Source of the DNA: Algibacter miyuki
Lineage (GTDB): Bacteria > Bacteroidota > Bacteroidia > Flavobacteriales > Flavobacteriaceae
Strand: one strand, 5' to 3'
Assembly (NCBI RefSeq): GCF_042427745.1
Contig: NZ_JBHMFA010000006.1
DNA: 64,000 nucleotides
Positions 9,144 through 17,878 of this stretch are shown in pieces (within the stretch, counting starts at the first letter, position 1; each line of letters begins with the position of its first letter). Both the position numbers and the translations under genes were made by a program. The notes under the pieces were generated by a model, which did not search any database, had not been told where the DNA came from, and worked only from the letters and a program-made list of their open reading frames with translations.

Positions 9144-9837
9144 TAGCTTAGTACTGTTCTTGTTTTGCGTAACCATACAAGCACAAAACGATAGCATTGC
9201 AACTAAGGCTTCCGATTCTATTATTATTAAAGAGAAATACGGTTTACGTATTGGCGGCGACCTGAGTAAATTGGTGCGTTCTTTTGCGGAAGATGACTAC
9301 ACTGGTTTTCAAATAGAAGCCGATTATAGGTTGAAAAAACGGTTATATCTTGCTGCCGAAATAGGTTTCGATAATAAAACATCCACAACCGATTATTTAG
9401 ATATTACAACACAAGGTAGCTACCTAAAAGCCGGTATAGATTACAACCTATACGACAACTGGTTAGACATGGATAACATGATATATGGCGGTTTTCGATT
9501 AGGAGTAAGCTCATTTAGCCACGAGTTAAACAGCTTTACAGTGTACAACACCAATCAATATTGGGCGCCACAATACAGCAGTGATACTTTACAAGAATTT
9601 AACGATTTAAGCGCCGTTTGGATAGAAGGCATCCTCGGTATGAAAGCTCAAATTTTAAACAACCTGTATCTCGGTTTAAACGTTCAGCTTAAAATATTGG
9701 TTTCAGAAACTGAACCTGATAATTTCCAAAGCATATATGTTCCTGGTTACAACAAAACCAACGACAGCAGTAAATTTGGTGCAGGCTTTGGCTATTCCCT
9801 ATCTTATCGCATACCGCTTTACCAAAAAAACAAATAG
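9109..9837 (+). CDS. DUF6048 family outer-membrane beta-barrel-like protein
   Basis: This 242-residue protein has a signal peptide ending near IQAQ (about residue 26). Alternating aromatic strands typical of a small outer-membrane barrel follow (YGLRIGGDLSKL, GSYLKAGIDYN, YGGFRLGVSS), ending in GYSLSYRIPLYQ. It overlaps the upstream DUF6452 gene by 35 bases in another frame, which indicates a tightly coupled pair. Placement in the outer membrane is inferred from the strand pattern. The function is unknown. Confidence 0.7.
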   Translation: MKQKHTLTYFTNSLVLFLFCVTIQAQNDSIATKASDSIIIKEKYGLRIGGDLSKLVRSFAEDDYTGFQIEADYRLKKRLYLAAEIGFDNKTSTTDYLDITTQGSYLKAGIDYNLYDNWLDMDNMIYGGFRLGVSSFSHELNSFTVYNTNQYWAPQYSSDTLQEFNDLSAVWIEGILGMKAQILNNLYLGLNVQLKILVSETEPDNFQSIYVPGYNKTNDSSKFGAGFGYSLSYRIPLYQKNK

Positions 9838-9947
9838 CATTTCATTTTCAAACCGGTCTTATTTTGAAGTAACATCATAATATAATTACTGAATACGATA
9901 GATTTTAACTGAATGTTATATATTTAACGTTCTTATAAACAAGCATA

Positions 9948-11513
9948 ATGACACGTTACTTTTATTTCATTTTTACTTTAGGTTTTTTGATGCTTTGGAG
10001 TTCATGCCGTAAGGATTTTGAATTTTCACCAAGCACCGGAAGCTTAGAATTCTCTAGAGATACCATCTACCTAGATACCGTTTTTAGTAACATTGGCTCA
10101 AGCACATACAACTTAAAAGTTTACAATAAAAGTAATGACGATATATTTATCCCTTCGGTGAAATTGGCCGCTGGCGAAACCTCAAATTATCGTCTTAGTG
10201 TTGATGGTATTTCTGGAAAATCTTTTGAAAACGTAGAACTCTTAGCAAAAGACAGTCTATATATATTTATTGAAACTACCGTAAATATTGAAAACGAAGC
10301 CGCTTTAGAAAACAAATTTCTATACACCGATGCTATTGAGTTTGATACTGGCACCAACGCTCAAAAGGTAGAATTAGTTACACTTATTCAAGACGCTATA
10401 TTTATTTACCCAAACCGCGATAATACCACAAAAATAGTAGAAACTCTCAGTTTAAATGTAGATGGCGAAATTTTAGAAACCGAGTTACAAGGGCGTGAAT
10501 TATTGCTTGATGAACTTCATTTTACAAACACAAAACCCTATGTTATTTATGGCTTTGCAGCCGTTCCAAACAACGAAACATTAACTATTGATGCCGGAGC
10601 TCGCGTATATTTCCATTCAGAATCGGGACTTTTAGTTTCCGAAGGCGCTTCGCTACAAATTAATGGCGCATATAGTAATGATCGTGAGGCTTTAGAAAAC
10701 GAAGTTATTTTTGAAGGCGACCGCCTAGAACCAGGCTTTTCTGAAACTCCAGGACAATGGGCAGCCATTTGGCTTTTTGATGGCAGTATTAATAACAGTA
10801 TTAATTACACCACCATTAAAAATGCTAATGTTGGTATTTTATGCGATGGTAATCCAAATGATACAAACAACAAACTAAACATTTCAAACACACAAATTTA
10901 CAATTCGGGAAGTTTTGGTATTATGGGTAGAAATACCGCTATTACTGGAGAAAATGTTGTAATTAATAATGCAGGTCAATCTTCTTTCGCGGGTACCATT
11001 GGCGGTAGATATAACTTCACCCACTCTACTATTGTAAATTATTGGGATAATGGATTCCGACAATTACCATCTGTTTTATTAAATAATTTTATTATAGATG
11101 AAGATAACACAGCTACAGTAGCCGATTTAGGTGAAGCCAACTTCAACAACTGTATTATTTATGGTAATGATAATCCTGAATTTCTATTAGAAGAAATTGA
11201 AGATGAATCGGTTGTTTTCAATTTCAAATTCACCAATTGCTTATTGCGTTTTGAAGATAATAATAACTTTTTTTCTGAAGCAGTTTACGACTTAACCGAC
11301 ACCAATCATTTTGAAAATAACATCTTTAATAAAGATCCTGATTTCAAAAATCCTGATTTAAATGAATTAAACATTGGAGACGATTCCGCAGCCATAAACA
11401 AAGCCAATTTAACGTTTTCAGCACAATTGCCTACAGATATCTTAGGTGAAAACAGAACAACAACTTCTGACATTGGAGCCTACCAACACACTACTTTTCC
11501 CGAGGAAGAGTAA
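9948..11513 (+). CDS. Lipoprotein with right-handed beta-helix-like repeats
   Basis: This 521-residue protein has a type II signal peptide (MTRYFYFIFTLGFLMLWSSC, lipidated Cys at 20). The N-terminal part (about 25-160) resembles an Ig-like or abnormal-spindle-type domain (FSPSTGSLEFSRDTIYLDT, then Asn/Asp-rich strands). The middle and end hold repeated short strands such as INYTTIKNANVGI, LNISNTQIYNS, ENVVINNAG and FNNCIIYGND, which suggest a parallel beta-helix. The end (DILGENRTTTSDIGAYQH) is a common closing motif in such proteins. It is probably a surface-exposed lipoprotein of unknown ligand. Confidence 0.75.
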   Translation: MTRYFYFIFTLGFLMLWSSCRKDFEFSPSTGSLEFSRDTIYLDTVFSNIGSSTYNLKVYNKSNDDIFIPSVKLAAGETSNYRLSVDGISGKSFENVELLAKDSLYIFIETTVNIENEAALENKFLYTDAIEFDTGTNAQKVELVTLIQDAIFIYPNRDNTTKIVETLSLNVDGEILETELQGRELLLDELHFTNTKPYVIYGFAAVPNNETLTIDAGARVYFHSESGLLVSEGASLQINGAYSNDREALENEVIFEGDRLEPGFSETPGQWAAIWLFDGSINNSINYTTIKNANVGILCDGNPNDTNNKLNISNTQIYNSGSFGIMGRNTAITGENVVINNAGQSSFAGTIGGRYNFTHSTIVNYWDNGFRQLPSVLLNNFIIDEDNTATVADLGEANFNNCIIYGNDNPEFLLEEIEDESVVFNFKFTNCLLRFEDNNNFFSEAVYDLTDTNHFENNIFNKDPDFKNPDLNELNIGDDSAAINKANLTFSAQLPTDILGENRTTTSDIGAYQHTTFPEEE

Positions 11514-11725
11514 AAAATAAGGTTATTTTCTCTCTTTTTTCACACTTTTACCTATTTTAATATGTAAAATATGTATTTTTCTATACCATATTTCGGATAA
11601 ATTGAAATTATAAATGCTAACTCTAAAAAATAGCATTATTTAATTTTTATTGTAAAAAACAAATTTTAAATTCGTCAATTATGAGACCTCCCCCTAGTCT
11701 TTAACGGCCCTAACCTATAAACCAA

Positions 11726-12784
11726 ATGAACCCCCAGCTAGATCCTTTCTTTGAAATATCAATGGATTGTCTATGTATTGCTAATTTTGATGGCTATTTC
11801 GTTAAAATCAACCCTGCTTTTAAGGAGCTATTAGGATATCCTGAAGACGAATTATACTCGAAATTAATTTCCGATTTTATTTATGATGAAGATAAAGTAC
11901 GTACAGCTTCATATAGACAGAACTTAAAAAAGAACAAACCACTTATCAATTTTGAAAATAGATATGTTTCTAAATCAGGCGATATTATTTGGCTTCATTG
12001 GACATCGATGCCTATTGAAAAAACCCAATTGGTATATGCCATAGCTAAAAATATTACCCATAAAAAAGAACTAGAGCATGAACGTAATGTGCTATTAAGT
12101 ACACTTAATAAAACCAATGAGAAACTTAAACAACTTAATTACACCACCTCTCATGATTTAAGATCGCCTGTAAATAATTTAATTTCTCTAATCGATTTAA
12201 TTGATTTAAACAAAATAACAGATGAGGACACCGCAAAAATGCTTAATTATATAAAAATTTCTGCGGAAGGATTAAATACCTCCCTAAACACCTATGTGGA
12301 ATCTTTTCAACATAAAAATCTAGTCAACGAAACATTAGAAATTGTTAATTTCAACCTTATTTTTCAAAAAATAAATAACTCGATAAACTCATTAGTACAA
12401 AAATCGGGTGCTAATTTCCATTTAAATTTTTCTAATTTAGAAAGTGTACTTTTTAATAGGTCTTATATGGAAAGTATTTTCCTGAATTTTATTACAAACT
12501 CCATAAAATACGCACGTCCCGATGTCCCTTTGTCTATTTCCATAATTACAACCAAAGAAAAAGGGAAATCTATTTTTCAATATTCCGATAATGGTCTTGG
12601 CTTTGATATGGAAAAAGTTGGCCATCTTATTTTTAAATTGAATCAAGGTTTCCATGGTAACCAAGATAGTAAAGGTGTTGGTTTATATCTGGTGTACAAC
12701 CACGTAACTAGCCTTGGTGGCCATATTAGTGTAACTAGCAAGGTTAACGAAGGCACAACTTTTACCATCAGTTTTCAAGATTAA
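11726..12784 (+). CDS. PAS domain sensor histidine kinase (orphan)
   Basis: This 352-residue soluble protein has a PAS domain at about 5-110 (CIANFDGYFVKINPAF, then WLHWTSMPI) and a coiled linker (KKELEHERNVLL). The dimerisation domain has TSHDLRSPVNN with phospho-acceptor H143, and the HATPase domain has FITNSIKYA (N box), DNGLGFDME (G1) and KGVGLYLVYNHV (G2). There are no transmembrane segments, so it should sense a cytoplasmic signal. No response regulator lies next to it, so its partner is elsewhere. The signal is unknown. Confidence 0.88.
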   Translation: MNPQLDPFFEISMDCLCIANFDGYFVKINPAFKELLGYPEDELYSKLISDFIYDEDKVRTASYRQNLKKNKPLINFENRYVSKSGDIIWLHWTSMPIEKTQLVYAIAKNITHKKELEHERNVLLSTLNKTNEKLKQLNYTTSHDLRSPVNNLISLIDLIDLNKITDEDTAKMLNYIKISAEGLNTSLNTYVESFQHKNLVNETLEIVNFNLIFQKINNSINSLVQKSGANFHLNFSNLESVLFNRSYMESIFLNFITNSIKYARPDVPLSISIITTKEKGKSIFQYSDNGLGFDMEKVGHLIFKLNQGFHGNQDSKGVGLYLVYNHVTSLGGHISVTSKVNEGTTFTISFQD

Positions 12785-13001
12785 CGCTTCCTATCTATTT
12801 TACTTTACTCTTCTAATTCACTTTCTAAAATCGAAGTTTATTACATAGATAATGAACTCTAAATATTCAAAATTAAGGTTTGAATATATTATATATAAAA
12901 ACATTTTGTTTAACCTTTTTATAAAATCATTAAACATTATTGTATCTTTATAAAATATTAATACAGTTAATATTTATAAATAAACAAAAACGAGATAAGA
13001 T

Positions 13002-13166
13002 ATGTTTGGACTATTCAAAACTAAATCAGAAAAAAATATATTACAAAAACAATATGAAAAACTGATGAATGAAGCCCACGCCCTTTCCACTTCAAATAGA
13101 AGAATGAGCGATCAAAAAGTATTTGAAGCAGAAGAAGTCATGAAAAAACTAGAAAAGCTGAATTAA
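13002..13166 (+). CDS. Lacal_2735 family small protein
   Basis: This 54-residue protein begins MFGLFKTKSEKN and contains YEKLMNEAHALSTSNRRMSD followed by an acidic-basic helix, the pattern of the Lacal_2735 family described from Flavobacteriaceae. It is probably a small cytoplasmic helical protein of unknown function. It stops 3 bases before the DUF2452 gene, so the two are one operon. Confidence 0.8.
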   Translation: MFGLFKTKSEKNILQKQYEKLMNEAHALSTSNRRMSDQKVFEAEEVMKKLEKLN

Positions 13167-13169
13167 TAC

Positions 13170-13571
13170 ATGAGTGAAGAAAAAAAACCAGATCAGGTTG
13201 TTTATAATGCAGAAACCAAAAGATATGATGCATCTATTAAGCCATATGCCACTTCTGTAGGCGCTCCTATAATTACGCCAACCGATAGTATTGCTTGGAA
13301 AAACAGAAGCATAGCAAAAATTAATCATAAGGTTGAGGCTAAATATTTAGAACTAAAAGCAGAATATGAAAAAATGATTCAAGAATTTGAATACAACAAA
13401 CTTATATTCGATGCGAAGTTCACTTTTAAACCAGTAATTGGCGAAGTATATCATTTATATAAAAGAGCTAATGGTGAATCGTTTTTGTCTATAATAGCAC
13501 CTGAACAATGCGATTTTAATCCGTTAGGTAGTTTTTATTTGAATGCAGACCAAACCTGGGAAAAAATATAA
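13170..13571 (+). CDS. DUF2452 family protein
   Basis: This 133-residue protein has YNAETKRYDASIKPYATSVGAPII at its N-terminus, a central charged helix (about 50-75), and a C-terminal YHLYKRANGESFLSIIAPEQ segment, as expected for DUF2452. No catalytic motif can be seen. It sits between the Lacal_2735 and TIGR03643 genes with gaps of only 3 and 7 bases, so the three are very likely co-transcribed. The function is unknown. Confidence 0.8.
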   Translation: MSEEKKPDQVVYNAETKRYDASIKPYATSVGAPIITPTDSIAWKNRSIAKINHKVEAKYLELKAEYEKMIQEFEYNKLIFDAKFTFKPVIGEVYHLYKRANGESFLSIIAPEQCDFNPLGSFYLNADQTWEKI

Positions 13572-13578
13572 TTTTACC

Positions 13579-13866
13579 ATGACAGAAACAAAAATATTAA
13601 CAGAAAGAGAATTAGACCGCATTATTGAAATGGCCTGGGAAGATCGCACGCCTTTTGAAGCTATTCTATTTCAATTTGAGTTACCTGAAAAAGAGGTTAT
13701 TAAAGTCATGCGTGGCAACCTTAAAGAATCTAGCTTCAAACGTTGGCGTAAACGCGTAAATAGCGGAGTGAGTAAAAAGCATTTAAAAAAACGAAACCCA
13801 GATATTACTCGCTTTAAATGCTCTAGACAAAAAGCAATTTCTGGAAATAAAATAAGTAAGCGTTAG
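13579..13866 (+). CDS. TIGR03643 family protein
   Basis: This 95-residue basic protein has ELDRIIEMAWEDRTPFEAI and the strongly conserved KRWRKRVNSGVSKKHLKKR segment of TIGR03643. I choose ATG 13579. An in-frame start at 13543 would lie inside the DUF2452 gene and adds residues not typical of the family. It probably folds as a helix-turn-helix-like unit. The biochemical role is unknown. In other marine bacteria the family commonly sits beside DUF2256 and photolyase or cryptochrome genes. DUF2256 is present here but no photolyase is. Confidence 0.85.
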   Translation: MTETKILTERELDRIIEMAWEDRTPFEAILFQFELPEKEVIKVMRGNLKESSFKRWRKRVNSGVSKKHLKKRNPDITRFKCSRQKAISGNKISKR

Positions 13867-14032
13867 TAAAAACGGCTCTCCGCATATAGTAAAAATTTAA
13901 TTTGTGAAAATATGGATTCTAGAACTTAGCAAGTTTCTAAATCTACACACACGCGGAACTTAAAAAATAAGAGCCACGAAACAAAGCTTTTACAACGTAA
14001 CTATTGGTAAAACCTATCCGAACCCCAAACGA

Positions 14033-14161
14033 ATGAAAAAGGAAAATCTGCCAGAAAAAATATGTATGGTTTGCAACAGACCATTTACATGGCGTAAAAA
14101 ATGGGAGAAAAATTGGAACGATGTTAAATATTGCAGCACACGTTGCAGAAAAAATAAATGA
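14033..14161 (+). CDS. DUF2256 small zinc-ribbon-like protein
   Basis: This 42-residue protein has two Cys pairs in CMVCNRPFTWRKKW and KYCSTRC, which should bind one zinc, and fits DUF2256. It is cytoplasmic and of unknown function. It lies 166 bases after the TIGR03643 gene and 39 bases before the CIA30 gene on the same strand. Confidence 0.85.
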   Translation: MKKENLPEKICMVCNRPFTWRKKWEKNWNDVKYCSTRCRKNK

Positions 14162-14200
14162 AAACTATTAAAGTACTTTCTATTCTAAAACTAAGACACT

Positions 14201-14731
14201 ATGAAGCCTTTAATTTTAATACTTTTAATAGCCATTACTATGCAAACAGACACTATATTTAAATTTGAAAAAACATCGAATATTACTAATTGGACCGTGG
14301 TTAACGATGCTGTTATGGGCGGGAAATCGTCTGGAGCATTCACTTTAAATGAAACAGGACATGGTATTTACACCGGACATGTATCTTTAGAAAACAACGG
14401 CGGTTTTTCCTCTTTAAGATACAGATTTAATGACATTAGCACCGAAGGCTTTTCAAAAGTGATATTGAAAATTAAAGGTGATGGTAAAAATTACCAATTT
14501 AGAGTAAAATCTAAACTAACAGACAAACACTCTTATATCGCGCTTTTCAGCACTTCAAAAACATGGGAAGTGATCGAAATATCACTAGCGGATATGTATC
14601 CGGCGTTTAGAGGTCGTAAACTCGATACTCCAAACTTCGACGCAAATAGCATTGAAGAAGTCGCATTTTTAATAGGCAACAAAACTGCTGAAGATTTTAA
14701 ACTAGAAATTGATTCTATTGTTTTAAAGTAA
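14201..14731 (+). CDS. CIA30 family protein (NADH:ubiquinone oxidoreductase intermediate-associated protein 30 fold)
   Basis: This 176-residue protein has TNWTVVNDAVMGGKSSG near residues 28-44 and later GFSSLRYRF and IKGDGKNYQFRVKS. These fit the CIA30 carbohydrate-binding-like beta-sandwich. The N-terminus (MKPLILILLIAITMQ) is a short hydrophobic segment that may be a signal peptide. In eukaryotes the family helps assemble respiratory complex I. In bacteria its role is not settled. It closes the small-gene run and is followed by a two-way terminator. Confidence 0.8.
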   Translation: MKPLILILLIAITMQTDTIFKFEKTSNITNWTVVNDAVMGGKSSGAFTLNETGHGIYTGHVSLENNGGFSSLRYRFNDISTEGFSKVILKIKGDGKNYQFRVKSKLTDKHSYIALFSTSKTWEVIEISLADMYPAFRGRKLDTPNFDANSIEEVAFLIGNKTAEDFKLEIDSIVLK

Positions 14732-14737
14732 TTTGAA

Positions 14738-14778
14738 TAAAAAAAGCCAATCTCAAATAAAGAGATTGGCTTTTTTTT
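14738..14778. terminator. Bidirectional terminator between the CIA30 and DUF3570 genes
   Basis: The arms AAGCCAATCTC and GAGATTGGCTT form a perfect stem with loop AAATAAA, flanked by A-rich and T-rich runs on either side. It can serve both convergent genes. Confidence 0.9.
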
Positions 14779-14796
14779 GTACATCAACAACAAGAA

Positions 14797-16110
14797 TTAA
14801 TCTAATACAAATTTAAAACCTGCTGTAATAATACTCGATGAAAACGTCGTATCTCTATCGTATTGATAGAACTTTAAATCGATACTTTTTAAACCATAGT
14901 TCCATATATGTGCTTTAGTAAAAATATCGGTATAAGAGACTCCAAAACCATATTGATTTGCAGAATATTCAGATAAATCATAATCTGACGTATAAAACTC
15001 ATCCGTAGATAAAGCCGCTTCATAAGGATTAAAATAATCAGCCGCGGTTTGATTATAATATCTGTACGATGGGTAAAGCGTAAATTTATTTGTGATTTTT
15101 ATTGGCAATTCAATACTCGCGGTGTGTGAGTTAATTCCCCAATCGTCAAAATAATAACGATAAAAAGTACGCACCGTTAAAACTTCATTAATATACCAAT
15201 TTAAACGTCCGCCAGCAGCCACTTTAAACCTAGAATCAGGTAAACGTTCCACAGCATCGGCAAGCTGAAAATTATCTATAAAAGAATCGGCTACATCTCC
15301 AAAATAGACCCTTTGAAAAGGCGTAGACAACAAACCATCTTGTTGAACAAAATCTAAAGCTAATGAACCTTGAAGATTTTTATGAAGTATTTGTGAGAAA
15401 CCAAAACCTAACGAATACGAATTACGCCCTTCACTATCAAACTCCTTAAACCTAGGATTATAATTGCTATTACCCGTAATAGTGTTTTGAGTAAATAATC
15501 TATTGTTTAAACCATCCCCACCTGCTCCAAAAGGTCTTAGTTCTGTTGGGTAAATAGGATTCCAAGTATCCAAATACACGTTTCCGCTTACACTAACCTC
15601 GGTATTCTTTTCATTAAAAAGTTTGGAGTACGTTCCGCCAACTCCGACAGAAAAATAATCGTACTCTGAGGAAATAGCTAACTTAGCCGACCAAATATCA
15701 TTTCTATCATCCGAACTATGACTGTAACTTCCCGTTAAATTTGCCCAAACATCACTGCTTGAAGCTCCTGTGGATGCTTGAAATGGATCTGCTGGTCCAT
15801 CGTCAAAAGGATCGATATTACTAGATGAAGCCGATGTATATGCAGAAATACCAGCATCAATAGTTAATACATCATCATCATTCAACGGAATAGAAACCAC
15901 AAAAGTTCCCGTAACATCCGTTAATTCTTCGGTACCAATACCGCCACCTACTGCTGCGTTATCGCCATCTTGACTATAATAACTTGTTAAAAAATCGACT
16001 TCGGTAGTTTCTAAAACTCTTTTTTTATAGACTTTGGTATCGTCTTGCCCTGTTTGTGCGTAACCTTTCACGAAAGCGAATACACAAAACAAAATTATAA
16101 GTTTTTTCAA
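14797..16110 (-). CDS. DUF3570 outer-membrane beta-barrel protein
   Basis: This 437-residue protein has a signal peptide (MKKLIILFCVFAFVKGYAQ). The mature part begins with a charged stretch (VYKKRVLETTEVDFLTSYYSQDG) and continues as many amphipathic beta strands rich in Tyr, Phe and Asp, as in DUF3570 barrels. Its only plausible start is TTG at 16110, because an in-frame stop lies three codons upstream and no ATG is near. It is the last gene of a thioredoxin-ApbE-DUF4266-DUF3570 operon. A role in handling a redox or flavin-containing product at the outer membrane is inferred only from this neighbourhood. Confidence 0.82.
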   Translation of the reverse strand: MKKLIILFCVFAFVKGYAQTGQDDTKVYKKRVLETTEVDFLTSYYSQDGDNAAVGGGIGTEELTDVTGTFVVSIPLNDDDVLTIDAGISAYTSASSSNIDPFDDGPADPFQASTGASSSDVWANLTGSYSHSSDDRNDIWSAKLAISSEYDYFSVGVGGTYSKLFNEKNTEVSVSGNVYLDTWNPIYPTELRPFGAGGDGLNNRLFTQNTITGNSNYNPRFKEFDSEGRNSYSLGFGFSQILHKNLQGSLALDFVQQDGLLSTPFQRVYFGDVADSFIDNFQLADAVERLPDSRFKVAAGGRLNWYINEVLTVRTFYRYYFDDWGINSHTASIELPIKITNKFTLYPSYRYYNQTAADYFNPYEAALSTDEFYTSDYDLSEYSANQYGFGVSYTDIFTKAHIWNYGLKSIDLKFYQYDRDTTFSSSIITAGFKFVLD

Positions 16111-16163
16111 TTTATTTTATTTTTTTAAAATTTCTAAATACAGATATATAATAAGAGTTTCGG

Positions 16164-16376
16164 TTAATTACAACCGCAACCACCACCTGTTTTTCCTCCG
16201 TTTGCCCCTACTGCTGCTTCACGATAAGAGTGCGCCGTAGAAAGGTTACGATCTACTTTTTTATCAGATAATACCATATCTGGATCGTTTATATTTACTT
16301 TTTCGTATTCTTTAACCACAACACAACTACTAAAAGATGTGACGATTAATACGCAACATATTATCTTGTTTATCAT
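16164..16376 (-). CDS. DUF4266 small lipoprotein with Gly-Cys tail
   Basis: This 70-residue protein has a lipobox (VTSFSSC) and should be lipidated at Cys 17. The conserved VKEYEKVNINDPDM and RNLSTAHSYREAAVG motifs fit DUF4266. The C-terminus is the striking GGKTGGGCGCN, a Gly-rich tail with two Cys. The tail could bind metal, be oxidised or be modified; none of this can be shown from the sequence. Its ATG overlaps the stop of apbE (ATGA, 16373-16376), so the two are translationally coupled. Confidence 0.82.
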   Translation of the reverse strand: MINKIICCVLIVTSFSSCVVVKEYEKVNINDPDMVLSDKKVDRNLSTAHSYREAAVGANGGKTGGGCGCN

Positions 16377-17371
16377 AATTTATCTATTTCTATATTGTTG
16401 GACTTAATTATATTTCCTTTATCATCTATAATGATGCATTCAATTTTTGGTAACTGATTTATTCTATCCAATCCCGCTTCTTTCCCCATAACAAAAACCG
16501 ATGTTGCTAAAGCATCGGCCAATTCTGCTTTTGGTGCAAAAACGGTTACACTTATAATTCCTGAAGATGGATACCCAGTTCGCGGATCGATAATATGGGT
16601 GTAACGTTTACCCTTAAAATTAACGTACTTCTCATAATTTCCAGAAGTTACCACAGCCCCATTGGTTATAGGAAGTAATGCAAACACTTTGTTTTTATTC
16701 ATGGGGTTAGTAATGGCTACTTTCCAAGCTGTACCATCAGGTTGTTTTCCCCAAGTATTCATATCTCCCGAAGCATTTATAATACCGGAGACTACACCTT
16801 TTTCTATAAGCAATGCCTTTGCTTTATCGGCTGCATAACCTTTCCCAATAGCACCAAAACCAATTTTCATACCTTCTAATTTCAGAAAAACTGTTGTATT
16901 CACTTTATCTAACACTATATTCTGAAACCCTACTTTTGCTACAGATGCTTTTATTTTGTTTTCTGGAGGCATAACCGTCATACTACCATCAAAATGCCAA
17001 ATTCTATCCATAGATGCATAGCTAATATCAAAAGCGCCATCGGTCAATTTTGAAATTCCAATTGCGCGTTCAATTAAACTGAAAAGTTCCAAATCGACTT
17101 TTACAGGTTCAATTCCAGCATTCTTATTTATGGCAGATGTTTGAGAGTTTTCATCCCAAGAGGATATGAGTTTTTCAATCCGAGTTATTTCCGAGACAGC
17201 GTTATCGATATATTCATTTCCTTTTACAGCATCACTAGCAACTACAGTAATATCAAAACGACTCCCCATAAGTTTTAGGGTCTGTTTATATGGCTGCTGT
17301 GCGAAGCCCACCATCGTAAAAAACACCATTAAGGCGGTTGTTAGCCCTTTTAATTTATTTTGTAAACGCAT
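16373..17371 (-). CDS. apbE: FAD:protein FMN transferase (ApbE family)
   Basis: This 332-residue protein has a signal sequence ending near VGFAQQ. Family motifs include MGSRFDITV, GFGAIGKGYAADKA and the C-terminal THIIDPRTGYPSSG and ALATSVFVMG. ApbE moves FMN from FAD onto Ser or Thr of exported target proteins using Mg. The gene overlaps thioredoxin-like and DUF4266 genes on either side (17 and 4 bases), forming an operon. The flavinylation target is not obvious. Neither DUF4266 nor DUF3570 shows a clear ApbE acceptor motif by eye. Confidence 0.9.
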   Translation of the reverse strand: MRLQNKLKGLTTALMVFFTMVGFAQQPYKQTLKLMGSRFDITVVASDAVKGNEYIDNAVSEITRIEKLISSWDENSQTSAINKNAGIEPVKVDLELFSLIERAIGISKLTDGAFDISYASMDRIWHFDGSMTVMPPENKIKASVAKVGFQNIVLDKVNTTVFLKLEGMKIGFGAIGKGYAADKAKALLIEKGVVSGIINASGDMNTWGKQPDGTAWKVAITNPMNKNKVFALLPITNGAVVTSGNYEKYVNFKGKRYTHIIDPRTGYPSSGIISVTVFAPKAELADALATSVFVMGKEAGLDRINQLPKIECIIIDDKGNIIKSNNIEIDKL

Positions 17372-17795
17372 TGATTTCTTTTATATAATTTTCTGGTGTT
17401 GTTTTTTTATAGCTCGTTTCTCCAAGAACTTCGCCTTTAGCGTTTAAAACCACTACAAAAGGAAAAATGCCATTTTTATTATAAGCCTCGGCTAATTTGG
17501 CATTGGCTTTAGTTTGAGCTTCAGGCAAGGCATTTTTCTTTCTTTTAGGAAAATCGGCCTGCAACATCACATAGTTTTTATCGGCATATTTTTTAAAAGC
17601 ATCGGTACTCCAAATTTCGTGATCGAGCTTTATGCACGGCCCACACCAATCCGAACCTTGAAAAACCAGGATTATAGGTTTGTGCTCTTTAGAAGAAATA
17701 TCTTTAGCTAGGGTAAAATCTGTCTGCCAATTTTGAGCAGTTATTGTAATGACACTAACTAGAAAAAGTGTTACTGTTAATATTATTTTTTTCAT
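17355..17795 (-). CDS. Exported thioredoxin-like protein
   Basis: This 146-residue protein has a signal peptide (MKKIILTVTLFLVSVITITAQ) and a thioredoxin fold with active site DWCGPCIKL (WCGPC, about residues 51-55). A cis-Pro segment follows (FPFVVVLNAKGEVLG). It should work in the periplasm as a thiol reductase or oxidant. It is first in the four-gene operon with ApbE, DUF4266 and DUF3570. Reduction of the Cys pair in the DUF4266 tail would be a plausible task but is inference. Confidence 0.88.
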   Translation of the reverse strand: MKKIILTVTLFLVSVITITAQNWQTDFTLAKDISSKEHKPIILVFQGSDWCGPCIKLDHEIWSTDAFKKYADKNYVMLQADFPKRKKNALPEAQTKANAKLAEAYNKNGIFPFVVVLNAKGEVLGETSYKKTTPENYIKEINAFTK

Positions 17796-17878
17796 GTTTT
17801 TATTATTTACTTATTTATATATAGTCAAGAATGATCCAGTATCCTATCAAAAAGGGACTAGTTTTTTTATTAAAATAT

